This document shows, piece by piece, positions 26,323 through 35,339 of a DNA stretch of 64,000 nucleotides. The notes beneath the pieces were generated by a model that was not told where the DNA came from, made no database searches, and was given only the letters and a program-made list of their open reading frames with translations. This DNA is from Candidatus Zixiibacteriota bacterium (GTDB lineage: Bacteria > Zixibacteria > MSB-5A5 > GN15 > FEB-12). The DNA lies in the NCBI GenBank assembly GCA_040756055.1, contig JBFLZR010000002.1, positions 646,411-710,410 on the forward strand, read 5' to 3'. The position numbers and the translations under genes were made by a program. How positions within the stretch are numbered: position 1 is the first letter of the stretch; every line of letters begins with the position of its first letter.

Positions 26323-27462
26323 ATGAAAGACTATAACATCGCCTTCATATGCCCCTCGAAATCATGGGGCGGGTTGGAAATGAATGTCTTCCGGCTGGCC
26401 AAATGGCTGACCGGACGCGGACATCATATCATCCTCTACGGCTACCCCGGCTCCACCCTCTATGACTCATGCGAAAAAGAGGGTATCGCGGTCAGAGGAC
26501 TGCGTTCCAAATCGAAATTGGGCGATATCTTCCTCGCCTTTTCTTTGGCCAGACAACTTCGCCGTGACAACGCCCGCATCGCTGTCTTTCACCTCAACAA
26601 GAACATGATTCTAATGGCGCTGACAAAAGTCTTTGCCGGGCGTTTTCTCAGAATAGTCTATATGCAGCATATGCACGTGGGACCATCGAAAAGGGACATC
26701 TTCCACACCTGGCTCTACGGCTGTCTGAGCGCCTGGATCACTCCGCTGGACTGGCTGGCCAGGGCCGTTCGCGAAAAGACCCGCATCGAACCATCCAAAG
26801 TGCGCGTAATCCCGTTGGGCATAGAGGTTGACAGGTTCACCGACAAGAAACCGGGGAAGCAGCTCGCCCGTAAACTTCTCGGCGTCCCCAAAGACGTTGT
26901 CATAGCCGGTGTGGTCGGAAGACTCGATCCCCGCAAAGGCCAGCACATTCTGATCGAGGCCTGCCGCAAGGTTCATGACCGCGGACATAAGCTGCATTTG
27001 CTTCTGGTGGGAGATCCATCGCTCAATGAATACACCGGCTACGATGAGACCCTCCGCAAGCTGACTGTAAAGCTCGGCCTCGACGCCTGTGTGCATTTCA
27101 AGCCACACCTGGATAATATCGAATACGCCTATGCCGCGATGGACATATTCGCTCTCACGTCGAAGTCGGAAACTTACGGGATGGTGACACTCGAGGCGAT
27201 GGCATCGGGCCTGCCGATTATAGCCACCGCCGAAGGCGGCACGCTCGATATCATCCAGCACGAATCCAACGGACTGCTGGTCAAGCCGTATGACCCGGTG
27301 GAACTTGCCGATGCACTGGATAGAATTCTGCGCGATAACGATCTGGCGGTGAAATTGGCGTCAAAGGCACAGTCCGATGCTGAAAGCACATATTCCAACA
27401 CGCGACAGTGTGAGCTTCTCGAGAGTTTATTTGATGAAATCCTGACCGATCAGGAAAGTTGA
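26323..27462 (+). CDS. Glycosyltransferase family 4
   Basis: A 379-residue GT-B retaining glycosyltransferase. The N-terminal Rossmann half shows SWGGLEMNVFRLAKWLTGRGH, and the GT4 C-terminal half shows RVIPLGIEVDRF, GVVGRLDPRKGQHILIEA and the nucleotide-sugar-binding segment SETYGMVTLEAMASGLP with its Glu. No signal peptide, so it works at the cytoplasmic face, presumably adding a sugar during surface glycan assembly. Its 3' end overlaps the convergent nucleotidyltransferase gene by 13 bases. Donor and acceptor cannot be read from the sequence. Confidence 0.9.
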   Translation: MKDYNIAFICPSKSWGGLEMNVFRLAKWLTGRGHHIILYGYPGSTLYDSCEKEGIAVRGLRSKSKLGDIFLAFSLARQLRRDNARIAVFHLNKNMILMALTKVFAGRFLRIVYMQHMHVGPSKRDIFHTWLYGCLSAWITPLDWLARAVREKTRIEPSKVRVIPLGIEVDRFTDKKPGKQLARKLLGVPKDVVIAGVVGRLDPRKGQHILIEACRKVHDRGHKLHLLLVGDPSLNEYTGYDETLRKLTVKLGLDACVHFKPHLDNIEYAYAAMDIFALTSKSETYGMVTLEAMASGLPIIATAEGGTLDIIQHESNGLLVKPYDPVELADALDRILRDNDLAVKLASKAQSDAESTYSNTRQCELLESLFDEILTDQES

Positions 27463-29951
27463 TACTGCTCGACCAACCCCTTGTACTGTTCCAGTAGCTT
27501 CGACGCGTGATCTCTGTCACGGGATTCAGCGAAGATATTAAACGCCGCGGTGGTTCTGTCCGGCGCGACAAGCACCCAGCCGTTATCCTCGAATATCCTG
27601 ACGCCATCGATAAGCTGACGGTCCTTGTTTTCGGAGTTAATAATCAACTGACGCATGACCGTTCCCTTCTTTGACCAGGGACAGGGCACCGAGGCGCTCT
27701 GACGGCTGAGGTATTCGAAGCGGCTGCGGATAGTGCCGAACCGGCTCTTGGTCATGGCCATCATTTCGAGCAGCTTGACAGTGGTCAGAATGGCGTCGGA
27801 CCCCATCTGGAATCCCGGGAAAATAAAGCCGCCCCTTGTTCCACCGACAAAGTCCACGTCGCCGCGGCGGAATATCTCCATCATCGAAAGATGGTCATTG
27901 GCCACGCGGATAACCTCAATACCGTGTTGATGGGCGACATCCTCGACACCCATTGACGCACCCACCGGCACCGCGATCTTTTTGCAGTCGTTTGTCTCGA
28001 TAAACAGGTAGGTGCCGATCAGCAAAAGCAAATGACTGTCGACCGGCTTGCCGTTTTCGTCGACAACAACCAGCTTCTCGGCGGCGGGATTTATCAAAAA
28101 ACCGATATCGGCGTTGAGGGTGGTTACGATCGAAGCAAGCTGCACTATGGCCTGGGCGTTTTCCTCGGGCGAGGTCGAGAACTTACGCGGGTTCAGACTG
28201 GCGTTAAGCTCCGTGGCCGAAATGCCGAGCTGCGAAAACAGGGTCGGGAAAACCTGACTGGAGGAGCCGTTGTTGTGATCGATGACAATCTTGAACCCGG
28301 CCTGGTTGATAACCTCGGAGTTGACATTGGCCATGAAATCCTCGCGGTAGCTTTCCAGCACGTGCGGGAGCTCATCGAGATGGCCGATATTATCCAGCGA
28401 GGCGCGCTCAAAATCCTCTCCGAAATACATCCGCTCCACCTTCTTGGATTTCGAGGTAGGCAGATCCAGTCCGCTGCCATCGAAAAATATCATATCCAGT
28501 TGGCGGTAATCATCGGGATTGTGCCGGATATAGATGCCCGCGGCGTAGTTGCCCTTTTGCAGGCAGTATCTCACGATCGGCACCGGCATGGTCTCGATGT
28601 CATCGACATTGGTGCCCGCGGCCAACAGACCGGAAATCAAACCGCGTTTGATCAGGCGGGAGGTATCCGAGGCATCGCGGCTGACCACCACCCTGCTTTT
28701 CTGGCCCACGAACGCACCGAAGGCCGCACCCACTTTGAGGGCCATCTCGGGGGTGATTTCGGTCAGGGCCAAACCGGTTATCTTGGCGTTGGTGAACAAC
28801 TCCCGGTTCCACTTTTCGCCCCAGACTATCGACATCGACACAATAGCGCCGTCATCAACCGTCTTACCCGGCCATATTTTGCAGTTAGCCTTGACGGTGG
28901 CGAAATTGCCAATCGAGCTTTCATCGGAAATAACTACATGGTCGAGCAATTGGACATTGTTGCCTACGCGGGTATTGTTGCAGACGATAGCAGTGTTCAT
29001 GACCGTATCGCGGCCAATTCTGTTGTCATACCAGATGATACTGTTGTTCAACTCGCAACCATCGCCGACCTGGCTGCGATGTCCGACACAGCAGTTCTGA
29101 AGATAGGCGCCATCGCCGATCGATACATCGTTGCCCAGCGCCACCCGTCCGGCGAAACGAACATCGCGCCCTATGGTCACATTGCGGCCTTTATAAACGA
29201 CGGCTTTCTCGGTCTTTTCGGCTTCGGTCTTCAGGTCAAGACTGAGTTTGCGCTCGAAGAAATCGATATGGACAAGCTGGTATTCATCGACATTGCCGAT
29301 ATCGCGCCAGTAACCATCCATAATCTTACCGTACAAGCCCATACGTTTTGACAGCATGAGCGGATAAAGGTTCTGCGAGAAATCGAAATTCGTTTTCGGC
29401 GGGATGAGTTTGATAGCCGGTGGTTCGAGAATATAGATGCCGGTATTTATGGTATCCGAAAAAGCCTCGCCCCACGATGGTTTTTCCAGAAAACGCACGA
29501 TGCGGCCATCGTTATCGGTTATTACAATACCATACGCGAGCGGGTTCTCCATGCGGGTGAGCAGAATAGTCGCTTCGGACTTTTTCTGTCTGTGCCAGCT
29601 GATTGCCTCGGAAAGACTGAAATCGGTAATCAGGTCGCCGGAAATAATCAGAACCGGTTCATCGGCCGACTGCAGCGCGTAGCGCACTGCCCCGGCTGTC
29701 CCGTAGTCATCATCGGGCTGAACATAGTCCATATTGACGCCGAACGCGCTGCCGTCCTTGAAATAGTCCTGAATAGTCTTCGGCTGGAAATACAAAAGCG
29801 ATGTTATCTCGGTTATGCCGTGCTGCTTGAGCAAAGACACCACGTGTTCCATGATGGGAATATTGGCGATAGGCACCATTGGTTTGGGGATATTTATCGT
29901 GAGGGGTCTTAGCCTCGTGCCGAACCCGCCGGCCATTATAATCGCTTTCAT
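27450..29951 (-). CDS. Sugar nucleotidyltransferase fused to a degenerate phosphomannomutase domain
   Basis: The 833-residue protein joins an N-terminal nucleotidyltransferase (MAGGFGTRLRPLTINIPKPMVP; acceptor side VLIISGDLITDF), a left-handed beta-helix of hexapeptide repeats (about 250-370) and a phosphohexomutase-like region from about 385. Related fusions are annotated mannose-1-phosphate guanylyltransferase. In the mutase region the phosphoserine loop, normally TASHNP, reads IRHNP with Arg476 in place of Ser, so mutase catalysis is not expected. The HAD phosphatase ends 29 bases upstream, making this the last gene of the tmk cluster. The PGI/PMI and a GT4 elsewhere in the window fit mannose metabolism. 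Confidence 0.88.
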   Translation of the reverse strand: MKAIIMAGGFGTRLRPLTINIPKPMVPIANIPIMEHVVSLLKQHGITEITSLLYFQPKTIQDYFKDGSAFGVNMDYVQPDDDYGTAGAVRYALQSADEPVLIISGDLITDFSLSEAISWHRQKKSEATILLTRMENPLAYGIVITDNDGRIVRFLEKPSWGEAFSDTINTGIYILEPPAIKLIPPKTNFDFSQNLYPLMLSKRMGLYGKIMDGYWRDIGNVDEYQLVHIDFFERKLSLDLKTEAEKTEKAVVYKGRNVTIGRDVRFAGRVALGNDVSIGDGAYLQNCCVGHRSQVGDGCELNNSIIWYDNRIGRDTVMNTAIVCNNTRVGNNVQLLDHVVISDESSIGNFATVKANCKIWPGKTVDDGAIVSMSIVWGEKWNRELFTNAKITGLALTEITPEMALKVGAAFGAFVGQKSRVVVSRDASDTSRLIKRGLISGLLAAGTNVDDIETMPVPIVRYCLQKGNYAAGIYIRHNPDDYRQLDMIFFDGSGLDLPTSKSKKVERMYFGEDFERASLDNIGHLDELPHVLESYREDFMANVNSEVINQAGFKIVIDHNNGSSSQVFPTLFSQLGISATELNASLNPRKFSTSPEENAQAIVQLASIVTTLNADIGFLINPAAEKLVVVDENGKPVDSHLLLLIGTYLFIETNDCKKIAVPVGASMGVEDVAHQHGIEVIRVANDHLSMMEIFRRGDVDFVGGTRGGFIFPGFQMGSDAILTTVKLLEMMAMTKSRFGTIRSRFEYLSRQSASVPCPWSKKGTVMRQLIINSENKDRQLIDGVRIFEDNGWVLVAPDRTTAAFNIFAESRDRDHASKLLEQYKGLVEQYQLS

Positions 29952-29980
29952 TGGAGCTTTCCTCGTCTATAGAAACGGCG

Positions 29981-30640
29981 TTAACGCGCCAGATATCCCT
30001 GCTCGATCAGGTGCCGGGAAACATCAAAAAAAGTGTCATAGCTTACATACGGAATATTACTGTCGCGGCAGTATTGTTCAAGGTCTTTTTTGGCAAAAAT
30101 TAGATCGGCCTCGCGGGTGGCGCAGGCATCCGAATAGCCATCACCCACAAAGACAATCTTGTACTCGCCGTCGGTCTTTTGGCGAAACTGCTGTATCCTC
30201 TCCCCTTTGCACACCCCGCAGCGCGGGCAGGAGATATTGTCATAGGGGAATTCCACCTTAAGCGTGCCATTTTCCAGTTTGCCGACATTGGTTTTTATGT
30301 CCAGGTGGCTTAGGTTGTTCTTATCGAGGATATACCTGATATAGAAATCGAGCCCGTCGGACGCCACCAAAAGCGGCGCTCCGTTGGAGTCACACAAGGC
30401 GACAAAATCGATAAACCCTTCGTCGATTTCGAATTGATCGATAAAACGATAAACCTCTTCGGGGGTGGCTTTCACCAGCTCGGCTTCGAGGGTCAGGCAG
30501 GCGCGGGTGGTCATGCGGCCGGCTTTCCAGTCGGGCAACAACTCATCGTTGCGTCCGCCGGAAAAATGGTGAAAGATAGAATAACCGACATCCCGCCGGG
30601 TAATAGTACCGTCAAAATCACAGAATATCGCTGTCTTCAT
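29981..30640 (-). CDS. HAD-IB family phosphatase (SerB/MtnX-like)
   Basis: A 219-residue haloacid-dehalogenase phosphatase with motif I FCDFDGTITRRDVG (nucleophile and acid Asp), motif II VASDG, a lysine in CKGERI and motif IV VGDGYSDACA. The intervening SCPRCGVCKGE cysteine cluster and overall length match MtnX-like members of subfamily IB. Substrate is unknown; candidates are phosphoserine or a sugar phosphate. The start is the ATG at 30640, which overlaps the DUF1634 stop as ATGA. It lies upstream of the sugar nucleotidyltransferase fusion. Confidence 0.85.
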   Translation of the reverse strand: MKTAIFCDFDGTITRRDVGYSIFHHFSGGRNDELLPDWKAGRMTTRACLTLEAELVKATPEEVYRFIDQFEIDEGFIDFVALCDSNGAPLLVASDGLDFYIRYILDKNNLSHLDIKTNVGKLENGTLKVEFPYDNISCPRCGVCKGERIQQFRQKTDGEYKIVFVGDGYSDACATREADLIFAKKDLEQYCRDSNIPYVSYDTFFDVSRHLIEQGYLAR

Positions 30641-30924
30641 AGCCACAATTTCAGGGCTGCCACGGCCGCGAGAACCACAACGAGAAAATAGCTCAAGAGC
30701 CAGAAGCGTTTAAGTTTTGCCAGACGGAACTGTTCGGCCATCACAATAAGCTGTGCGATCGCCACCGCCAGGATGAGAATTATGCCGTACTTCGTGTAAG
30801 CGAAAACATTTTCAAAATCAAGCATGTACAGAATCGTGATCGCCAGAAAGTAGGCCAGCACCAGATACCATCCAATCTGCTGGATTCTGATCAAAACACT
30901 CACGTTGAAAATCGTCTCTCTCAT
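30637..30924 (-). CDS. DUF1634-like small membrane protein
   Basis: A 95-residue protein with three hydrophobic helices (IGWYLVLAYFLAITILYML, TKYGIILILAVAIAQLIVMA, FWLLSYFLVVVLAAVAALK). The topology and its position directly after a TauE/SafE gene, with overlapping stop and start codons, match DUF1634 proteins, which commonly accompany that transporter family. A role as an accessory subunit of the exporter is inferred from this association. Confidence 0.75.
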   Translation of the reverse strand: MRETIFNVSVLIRIQQIGWYLVLAYFLAITILYMLDFENVFAYTKYGIILILAVAIAQLIVMAEQFRLAKLKRFWLLSYFLVVVLAAVAALKLWL

Positions 30925-31697
30925 AACAGCCTCATCAGCCTCATCACCGGTTCCTGGGCCAGTTCGTACGCGAGGTAAAGCATGATAATAAAAAACAGTA
31001 CTTTCACCACCACCGGCTTGGCGATAGTACCTAGAAAGCCGCCCAGCTTGCCTCCGAGCACGATCCCCAGCACTACGCCGGTGACAATTTTCGGGTCGAT
31101 CTGCCCGTTGAGAAAGTAAACCGTGGCGGCAGCGGTAGCGGCGAAGCCGGTCATGATCGATGATGTTCCCCTGGCAACCGTTAGAGGCAGCCCGATAACG
31201 AGATAGATAATCGGCACGAGAATCACGCCGCCACCAATACCCACCAGCGCCGAAAGCACCCCGGTCATAAAGGCCAGCACGGTACAGATCATCAGGTATT
31301 TGCCCCGGTTGTCTTCGTAAGTCAACTGCTGCGAATTTTTCTTCTTTCTTAAAAGCGAGAAAGCGGTGTATATCAGCACTGCCGTCAGAAGAAGTCGGAT
31401 CAATTCCGCCGGGGCGATGGCGTTAAGCTGGCTTCCGGCAATACTTCCCAGCGCCGTGAACACGGAAAGAACTATCACCAGCTCCAGGTCCACCATCCCT
31501 TTTTTGAGATACTCGTTTGACGCCGAGAAAGAACTGACCACGATCGCAGTCACGGACACGGGCACAGCCGCCTTGATATCCACTCCGGTTACGACCGTCA
31601 AAAACGGTACCATAATAATTCCACCCCCGATTCCAAGATACCCGGCGAGGAGCCCCGCCGACAGCCCACACAGAATGTACAAAAAGTAATCAAGCAT
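30921..31697 (-). CDS. TauE/SafE family (TSUP) anion exporter
   Basis: A 258-residue inner-membrane protein with about eight helices arranged as two repeats, each starting with a glycine-rich motif: AGYLGIGGGIIMVPFL in the first half and SALVGIGGGVILVPII in the second. This is the hallmark of the 4-TMS TSUP family, which exports sulfite, sulfoacetate or other organosulfur anions. It overlaps the S41 protease stop by one base and the DUF1634 start by four. Substrate is not determinable. Confidence 0.9.
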   Translation of the reverse strand: MLDYFLYILCGLSAGLLAGYLGIGGGIIMVPFLTVVTGVDIKAAVPVSVTAIVVSSFSASNEYLKKGMVDLELVIVLSVFTALGSIAGSQLNAIAPAELIRLLLTAVLIYTAFSLLRKKKNSQQLTYEDNRGKYLMICTVLAFMTGVLSALVGIGGGVILVPIIYLVIGLPLTVARGTSSIMTGFAATAAATVYFLNGQIDPKIVTGVVLGIVLGGKLGGFLGTIAKPVVVKVLFFIIMLYLAYELAQEPVMRLMRLL

Positions 31698-33268
31698 CAG
31701 TCACGCTCCACGAGAAGTTGCGAGGCAAAGTTGATCTCCGGACGGGTCTCGAGCAGAACGTCTTTGTAGGTGCGATAAGTGCCATATTTTCTCTCGTAGG
31801 CTATCTCTCTCAGCCTGTTCTTGATATAATCCTTATTGTTGTCGAATTCGTTTACATCCGCCGTCAGAGATTTGTCTATGACGCTCGTTATCATTTTCTC
31901 GGTAGCCGCCGAGCTTTTTTCATCGAGCGCGCTGACCATCAACTCGCGCGCGGACTCTGTCAACGGGGAACTGTAACTGAATCCCTGTTCCATAGCATAG
32001 TCGCGGAACCGGCGTACCCAGAAATCGCCGAGGGTGTCCCCCTGAGAGGCCTCGACAATCTCATCCTGATGCCGATTGGCGAATCCGCTCATCAACAGCG
32101 AGTTTTCAAGTTTCCTTCTGAACGGGTTCATGCGGCGCACATCGAACAGATAATCCGGCACCAGGCCGTGACCAATGTCGTTTAAGGTCGAATCAAAATC
32201 GTTGAGATAGATCGGTCCTGCGAAATAGTAACGTGAGATCGTCAGCTTTAACCCGTCGCCATCGGGAAACCTCACAAACCCCTGCACCAGCCCTTTGCCG
32301 AAAGTCGTGTCTCCCACCAGGAAGGCTCTTGCGGAAGCCTGAAGTGACCCGGCCACGATTTCCGCCGACGAGGCGGACCCGCGGTCGACTATCACCGCCA
32401 TCGGCAGCCCCCCGGTGATATCATCGCTCTGCGCATAAAACTTGTGGTCGTTCCAGCGCGAGCGACCATCGGTCCCCACCATGAAAACGCCCTCATCCAA
32501 AAACAGGTCGGCGGTTTCGTATGCTTCAGCAAACAACCCGCCCGGGTTGCCCCTGAGATCGAGGATAAGACCCCGCGGATGAGCACGGCCTTCGAGCAAG
32601 CTGTCCAGCGCGACAGCGATATCTTCGGTGGCGCCGGCCTCAAAATCCAGAACCCGGATATACAGCACACTATCAGCGGTGTAGCCGGCAAACGGTACGT
32701 GCAAAAGAGGAATGCGCCGGCGCGTTATATCAACATCAAAGGTTTCGTCCGTCACCGCGCGGTAGACTGTCACCCGCACCTTGCTGCCCTCCTCCCCCCG
32801 AAGCACACCTATCGCCTTATCGCTGGTCAACTCTGCAAATGAAACCGAATCGGCGGCTGTCACCAAATCGCCCGGCAGAAGTCCAACCTCCGCCGCCGGG
32901 CCGTTCTCGCGCACCGACATTATCAGAAGACCGTCTTCCTGATAGATGATACTCACGCCAATCCCCCCGTAAGCACCCGTCAATTCCTCATCGAGATTTT
33001 CGAACTGACGAACGGGAACATAATCGGAGTAGCGGTCGAGTTTATCGAGCATGGCGTTGCGGCCCGACTCCACCAGCGCCTGCCAGTCAACCTCGCCCTG
33101 ATAGGCTTCCTGTATCATTATCGCGGCCAGGCTGATTGACAGCGCCTGCGAAATAGATGGATCCGACAGGACATACACAGCCATCCCGCCGGCAGTGATG
33201 ACAATCAGCACGATGAGAATCATCGAGACCAAAAAGGATTTTCTATCGAGGACGGGAGAGTTGTTCAT
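31697..33268 (-). CDS. S41 family C-terminal processing protease (CtpA-like)
   Basis: A 523-residue periplasmic protease anchored by an N-terminal helix (FLVSMILIVLIVITAGGMAVYVL). A PDZ domain follows (GGIGVSIIYQEDGLLIMSVRENGPA), then the tail-protease domain with RGNPGG, DRGSASSAEIVAG containing the nucleophilic Ser, and GDTTFGKGLVQ with the general-base Lys. The C-terminal 150 residues are a helical extension. CtpA-type enzymes trim C-termini of envelope proteins. The gene overlaps tmk upstream by 4 bases and TauE downstream by 1. Confidence 0.92.
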   Translation of the reverse strand: MNNSPVLDRKSFLVSMILIVLIVITAGGMAVYVLSDPSISQALSISLAAIMIQEAYQGEVDWQALVESGRNAMLDKLDRYSDYVPVRQFENLDEELTGAYGGIGVSIIYQEDGLLIMSVRENGPAAEVGLLPGDLVTAADSVSFAELTSDKAIGVLRGEEGSKVRVTVYRAVTDETFDVDITRRRIPLLHVPFAGYTADSVLYIRVLDFEAGATEDIAVALDSLLEGRAHPRGLILDLRGNPGGLFAEAYETADLFLDEGVFMVGTDGRSRWNDHKFYAQSDDITGGLPMAVIVDRGSASSAEIVAGSLQASARAFLVGDTTFGKGLVQGFVRFPDGDGLKLTISRYYFAGPIYLNDFDSTLNDIGHGLVPDYLFDVRRMNPFRRKLENSLLMSGFANRHQDEIVEASQGDTLGDFWVRRFRDYAMEQGFSYSSPLTESARELMVSALDEKSSAATEKMITSVIDKSLTADVNEFDNNKDYIKNRLREIAYERKYGTYRTYKDVLLETRPEINFASQLLVERD

Positions 33269-33906
33269 CGCTCCAGTTTCTTTAGCAGCAATTTTCGCAC
33301 GTTGTCAAAGATTTCTTCGATCGGGCGGGTGGCATCGATAACTTTTACGCGCCTTCTTTCCTTGCGCGCGATTTCCAGAAAGCCCAGCCGGACCCGCTGG
33401 AAGAAGGCCTCCGATTGCGATTCGAGCCGATCGCGCTTTTTGCCGAGGCGCGCAAAAGCCGTCTTGAGATCAACATCGAAAACAAAAGTGAGGTCCGGCG
33501 TCACGCCGCCGACAGCTATCTTGTGAAGTTTCTTCACCATAGCGATATCGAGTTTGCGCCCGAACCCCTGATACGCGGTGGTGCTATCGTAAAACCGGTC
33601 ACACAGAACAATGGTTCCGTTGGCCAGAGCGGGAGCGATCTCTCTGGTGGTTATTTCGGCACGGGCCGCCTCGTAAAGAAAAAGTTCGGTGAGGTCGGTT
33701 ATCTTGAGACGCTTGTTGAGCAGTATATCGCGGATTTTTTCGGCAACCACTGTCGAGCCGGGTTCACGAAGCATCTTGACCTGGTACTTGCGCGACACCA
33801 GAAACTGATACACCAGAAGCGCCTGGGTGCTCTTACCGCACCCATCGATACCCTCAAAGGTGATCAACATCGGCTTGTGTTTTACGGTAGTAATTGGTGC
33901 TCGCAT
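33265..33906 (-). CDS. tmk: Thymidylate kinase
   Basis: Tmk phosphorylates dTMP to dTDP. The 213-residue product has the P-loop FEGIDGCGKSTQ, LREPGST in place of the usual REPGGT, the DR-Y motif LCDRFYDSTTAYQGFGR, and a lid with KKRDRLESQ. The start is uncertain: ATG at 33906 gives 12 extra residues, while ATG at 33870 starts at the usual MLITFEGIDG; neither has a good ribosome site. The inositol-phosphate-synthase terminator ends only a few bases upstream. The ctpA, tauE, DUF1634, HAD and nucleotidyltransferase genes follow closely downstream. Confidence 0.92.
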   Translation of the reverse strand: MRAPITTVKHKPMLITFEGIDGCGKSTQALLVYQFLVSRKYQVKMLREPGSTVVAEKIRDILLNKRLKITDLTELFLYEAARAEITTREIAPALANGTIVLCDRFYDSTTAYQGFGRKLDIAMVKKLHKIAVGGVTPDLTFVFDVDLKTAFARLGKKRDRLESQSEAFFQRVRLGFLEIARKERRRVKVIDATRPIEEIFDNVRKLLLKKLER

Positions 33907-33913
33907 AGTTACG

Positions 33914-33950
33914 CAAAAAAACCGGCGATAGACTCATTTCTATCGCCGGT
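33914..33950 (-). terminator. Rho-independent terminator of the inositol-phosphate synthase gene
   Basis: On the minus strand ACCGGCGATAG (33950-33940) pairs perfectly with CTATCGCCGGT (33931-33921), 11 bp with an 8-base loop, followed by a run of T residues. It ends within 10 bases of the first possible tmk start codon. Confidence 0.9.
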
Positions 33951-33980
33951 AAAGTTAGGCAAAACTATAGTTTGAAAAAA

Positions 33981-35195
33981 CTATTTTTTCTTGCGGACCA
34001 CCCGCTTTTTCGAGGCGGTTTTGGCCGACTTTGTAGTGGTCGGTTTCACGGCCGGTTTAGCCTTGGCCGGCTTTTTAGCCGCGACCCGCGTGGCCGTCGG
34101 AGCTTTCACCGTGGCATGCTTCCAGCCGTACTTGGTGATAAACTCTTCCGTCAGGCGGCGAGCCTCATCATCGGTATACTGGACCGGAGGAGACTTCTTG
34201 AAATACGATGACGGCTCAATCAGGGCGCCCGATAGACCATTGTCCAGAGCCAGTTTACAGCACCGGATAGCGTCGATAACGACACCGGCCGAGTTCGGCG
34301 AATCCCAGACTTCCATCTTCATCTCGATATTCAGCGGCACATCGCCGAAAGTCCGGCCTTCCATGCGGATATAAGCCCACTTGCGATCATCGAGCCAGCT
34401 GACATAGTCCGACGGTCCGATGTGAATGTTGTGGGCGCCGATATCATAGTTGAGCTGGCTGGTCACCGAACAGGTCTTGGAAATCTTCTTGGACTCCAGA
34501 CGCGAACGCTCCAGCATGTTCAAAAAGTCGGTGTTGCCGCCCACATTGAGCTGACTGGTGCGCTCCAACCTCACGCCGCGATCGAGGAAAAGACGGGTGA
34601 GTATACGGTGCGTGATAGTGGCGCCCACCTGCGACTTGATATCATCACCGATAACCGGCAGACCTTTCTCTTTGAAACGGTTCTGCCAGTACTGCTCCTT
34701 GGCGATGAAGACGGGGATACAGTTCACGAAACCGCAGCCGGCCTCGAGAATCTGCTCGACATACCACTTGGTGGCCTCTTCCGAACCGACCGGCAGATAG
34801 CTCACGACTACATCGGTCTTGGTGTCCCTGAGAAGCTTCACGATATCAACCGTGTCGCCGGGGGCTTTTTCGATAATCTGGGAAAGATAGTACCCCAGAC
34901 CATCGTGGGTCATCCCGCGCTGGACAGTAACGCCGGTTTTCGGCACCTTCGCGAACACGTAAGTGTTGTTCGGCTTGGTGTAGATAGCTTCAGCCAGATC
35001 CTTGCCGACTTTGTTCTTGTCGATATCGATAGCCGCGGAGAACTCGATGTCGCGGATGTGGTAGCCGCCCAGGTTGACGTGCATCAGGCCGGGCACGAAA
35101 TCATCGTCCTTGGCCTTCTTGTAATACTCGACACCCTGCACCAGTGATGAAGCGCAGTTGCCGACGCCTATAATGGCAACTCTTACTTTGCCCAT
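33981..35195 (-). CDS. ino1: Inositol-3-phosphate synthase with basic C-terminal tail
   Basis: The NAD-dependent enzyme cyclises glucose-6-phosphate to inositol-3-phosphate. The first 360 residues carry the family blocks: [19 protein letters not shown] at the Rossmann N-terminus, [27 protein letters not shown] and the [19 protein letters not shown] catalytic region. After residue 363 a tail of about 41 residues follows with 13 Lys and 3 Arg among Ala, Pro and Thr, like a histone-H1 tail; this is not part of the enzyme. The gene stands alone, with a terminator downstream and the TetR regulator divergent upstream. A CDP-alcohol phosphotransferase at 41.7 kb could use its product. Confidence 0.93.
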   Translation of the reverse strand: MGKVRVAIIGVGNCASSLVQGVEYYKKAKDDDFVPGLMHVNLGGYHIRDIEFSAAIDIDKNKVGKDLAEAIYTKPNNTYVFAKVPKTGVTVQRGMTHDGLGYYLSQIIEKAPGDTVDIVKLLRDTKTDVVVSYLPVGSEEATKWYVEQILEAGCGFVNCIPVFIAKEQYWQNRFKEKGLPVIGDDIKSQVGATITHRILTRLFLDRGVRLERTSQLNVGGNTDFLNMLERSRLESKKISKTCSVTSQLNYDIGAHNIHIGPSDYVSWLDDRKWAYIRMEGRTFGDVPLNIEMKMEVWDSPNSAGVVIDAIRCCKLALDNGLSGALIEPSSYFKKSPPVQYTDDEARRLTEEFITKYGWKHATVKAPTATRVAAKKPAKAKPAVKPTTTKSAKTASKKRVVRKKK

Positions 35196-35279
35196 AAATC
35201 AGATTCCTTTCTAGAAGTGGAAGTTAACACGCTTACACCGGCAATACTAAAATCAGGCGCGACCCGTGTCAAATATTTA

Positions 35280-35307
35280 TTGACTCTTTAGATATATAGT
35301 TTATATC
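35280..35307 (+). promoter_or_regulatory. Promoter of the TetR gene
   Basis: TTGACT (35280-35285) is followed after 16 bases by TATATC (35302-35307). The predicted start of transcription falls in the palindrome at 35309-35326. Confidence 0.55.
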
Positions 35308-35308
35308 T

Positions 35309-35326
35309 TATGACTAAACAGTCATA
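35309..35326. promoter_or_regulatory. Palindromic operator candidate of the TetR regulator
   Basis: TATGACT (35309-35315) and AGTCATA (35320-35326) form perfect 7-bp arms around AAAC. The site lies right after the -10 box and before the start codon, the usual position for autorepression by a TetR dimer. Confidence 0.65.
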
Positions 35327-35339
35327 TTGGAGTAATATT

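Noticed and set aside
28032-29351. 439-residue frame on the plus strand
   Set aside because: Antisense to the sugar nucleotidyltransferase fusion; composition is that of a shadow frame.
35310-35339. ATG at 35310 as the TetR start
   Set aside because: It overlaps the palindromic operator and the predicted transcript start; the GTG at 35340 has a ribosome site.
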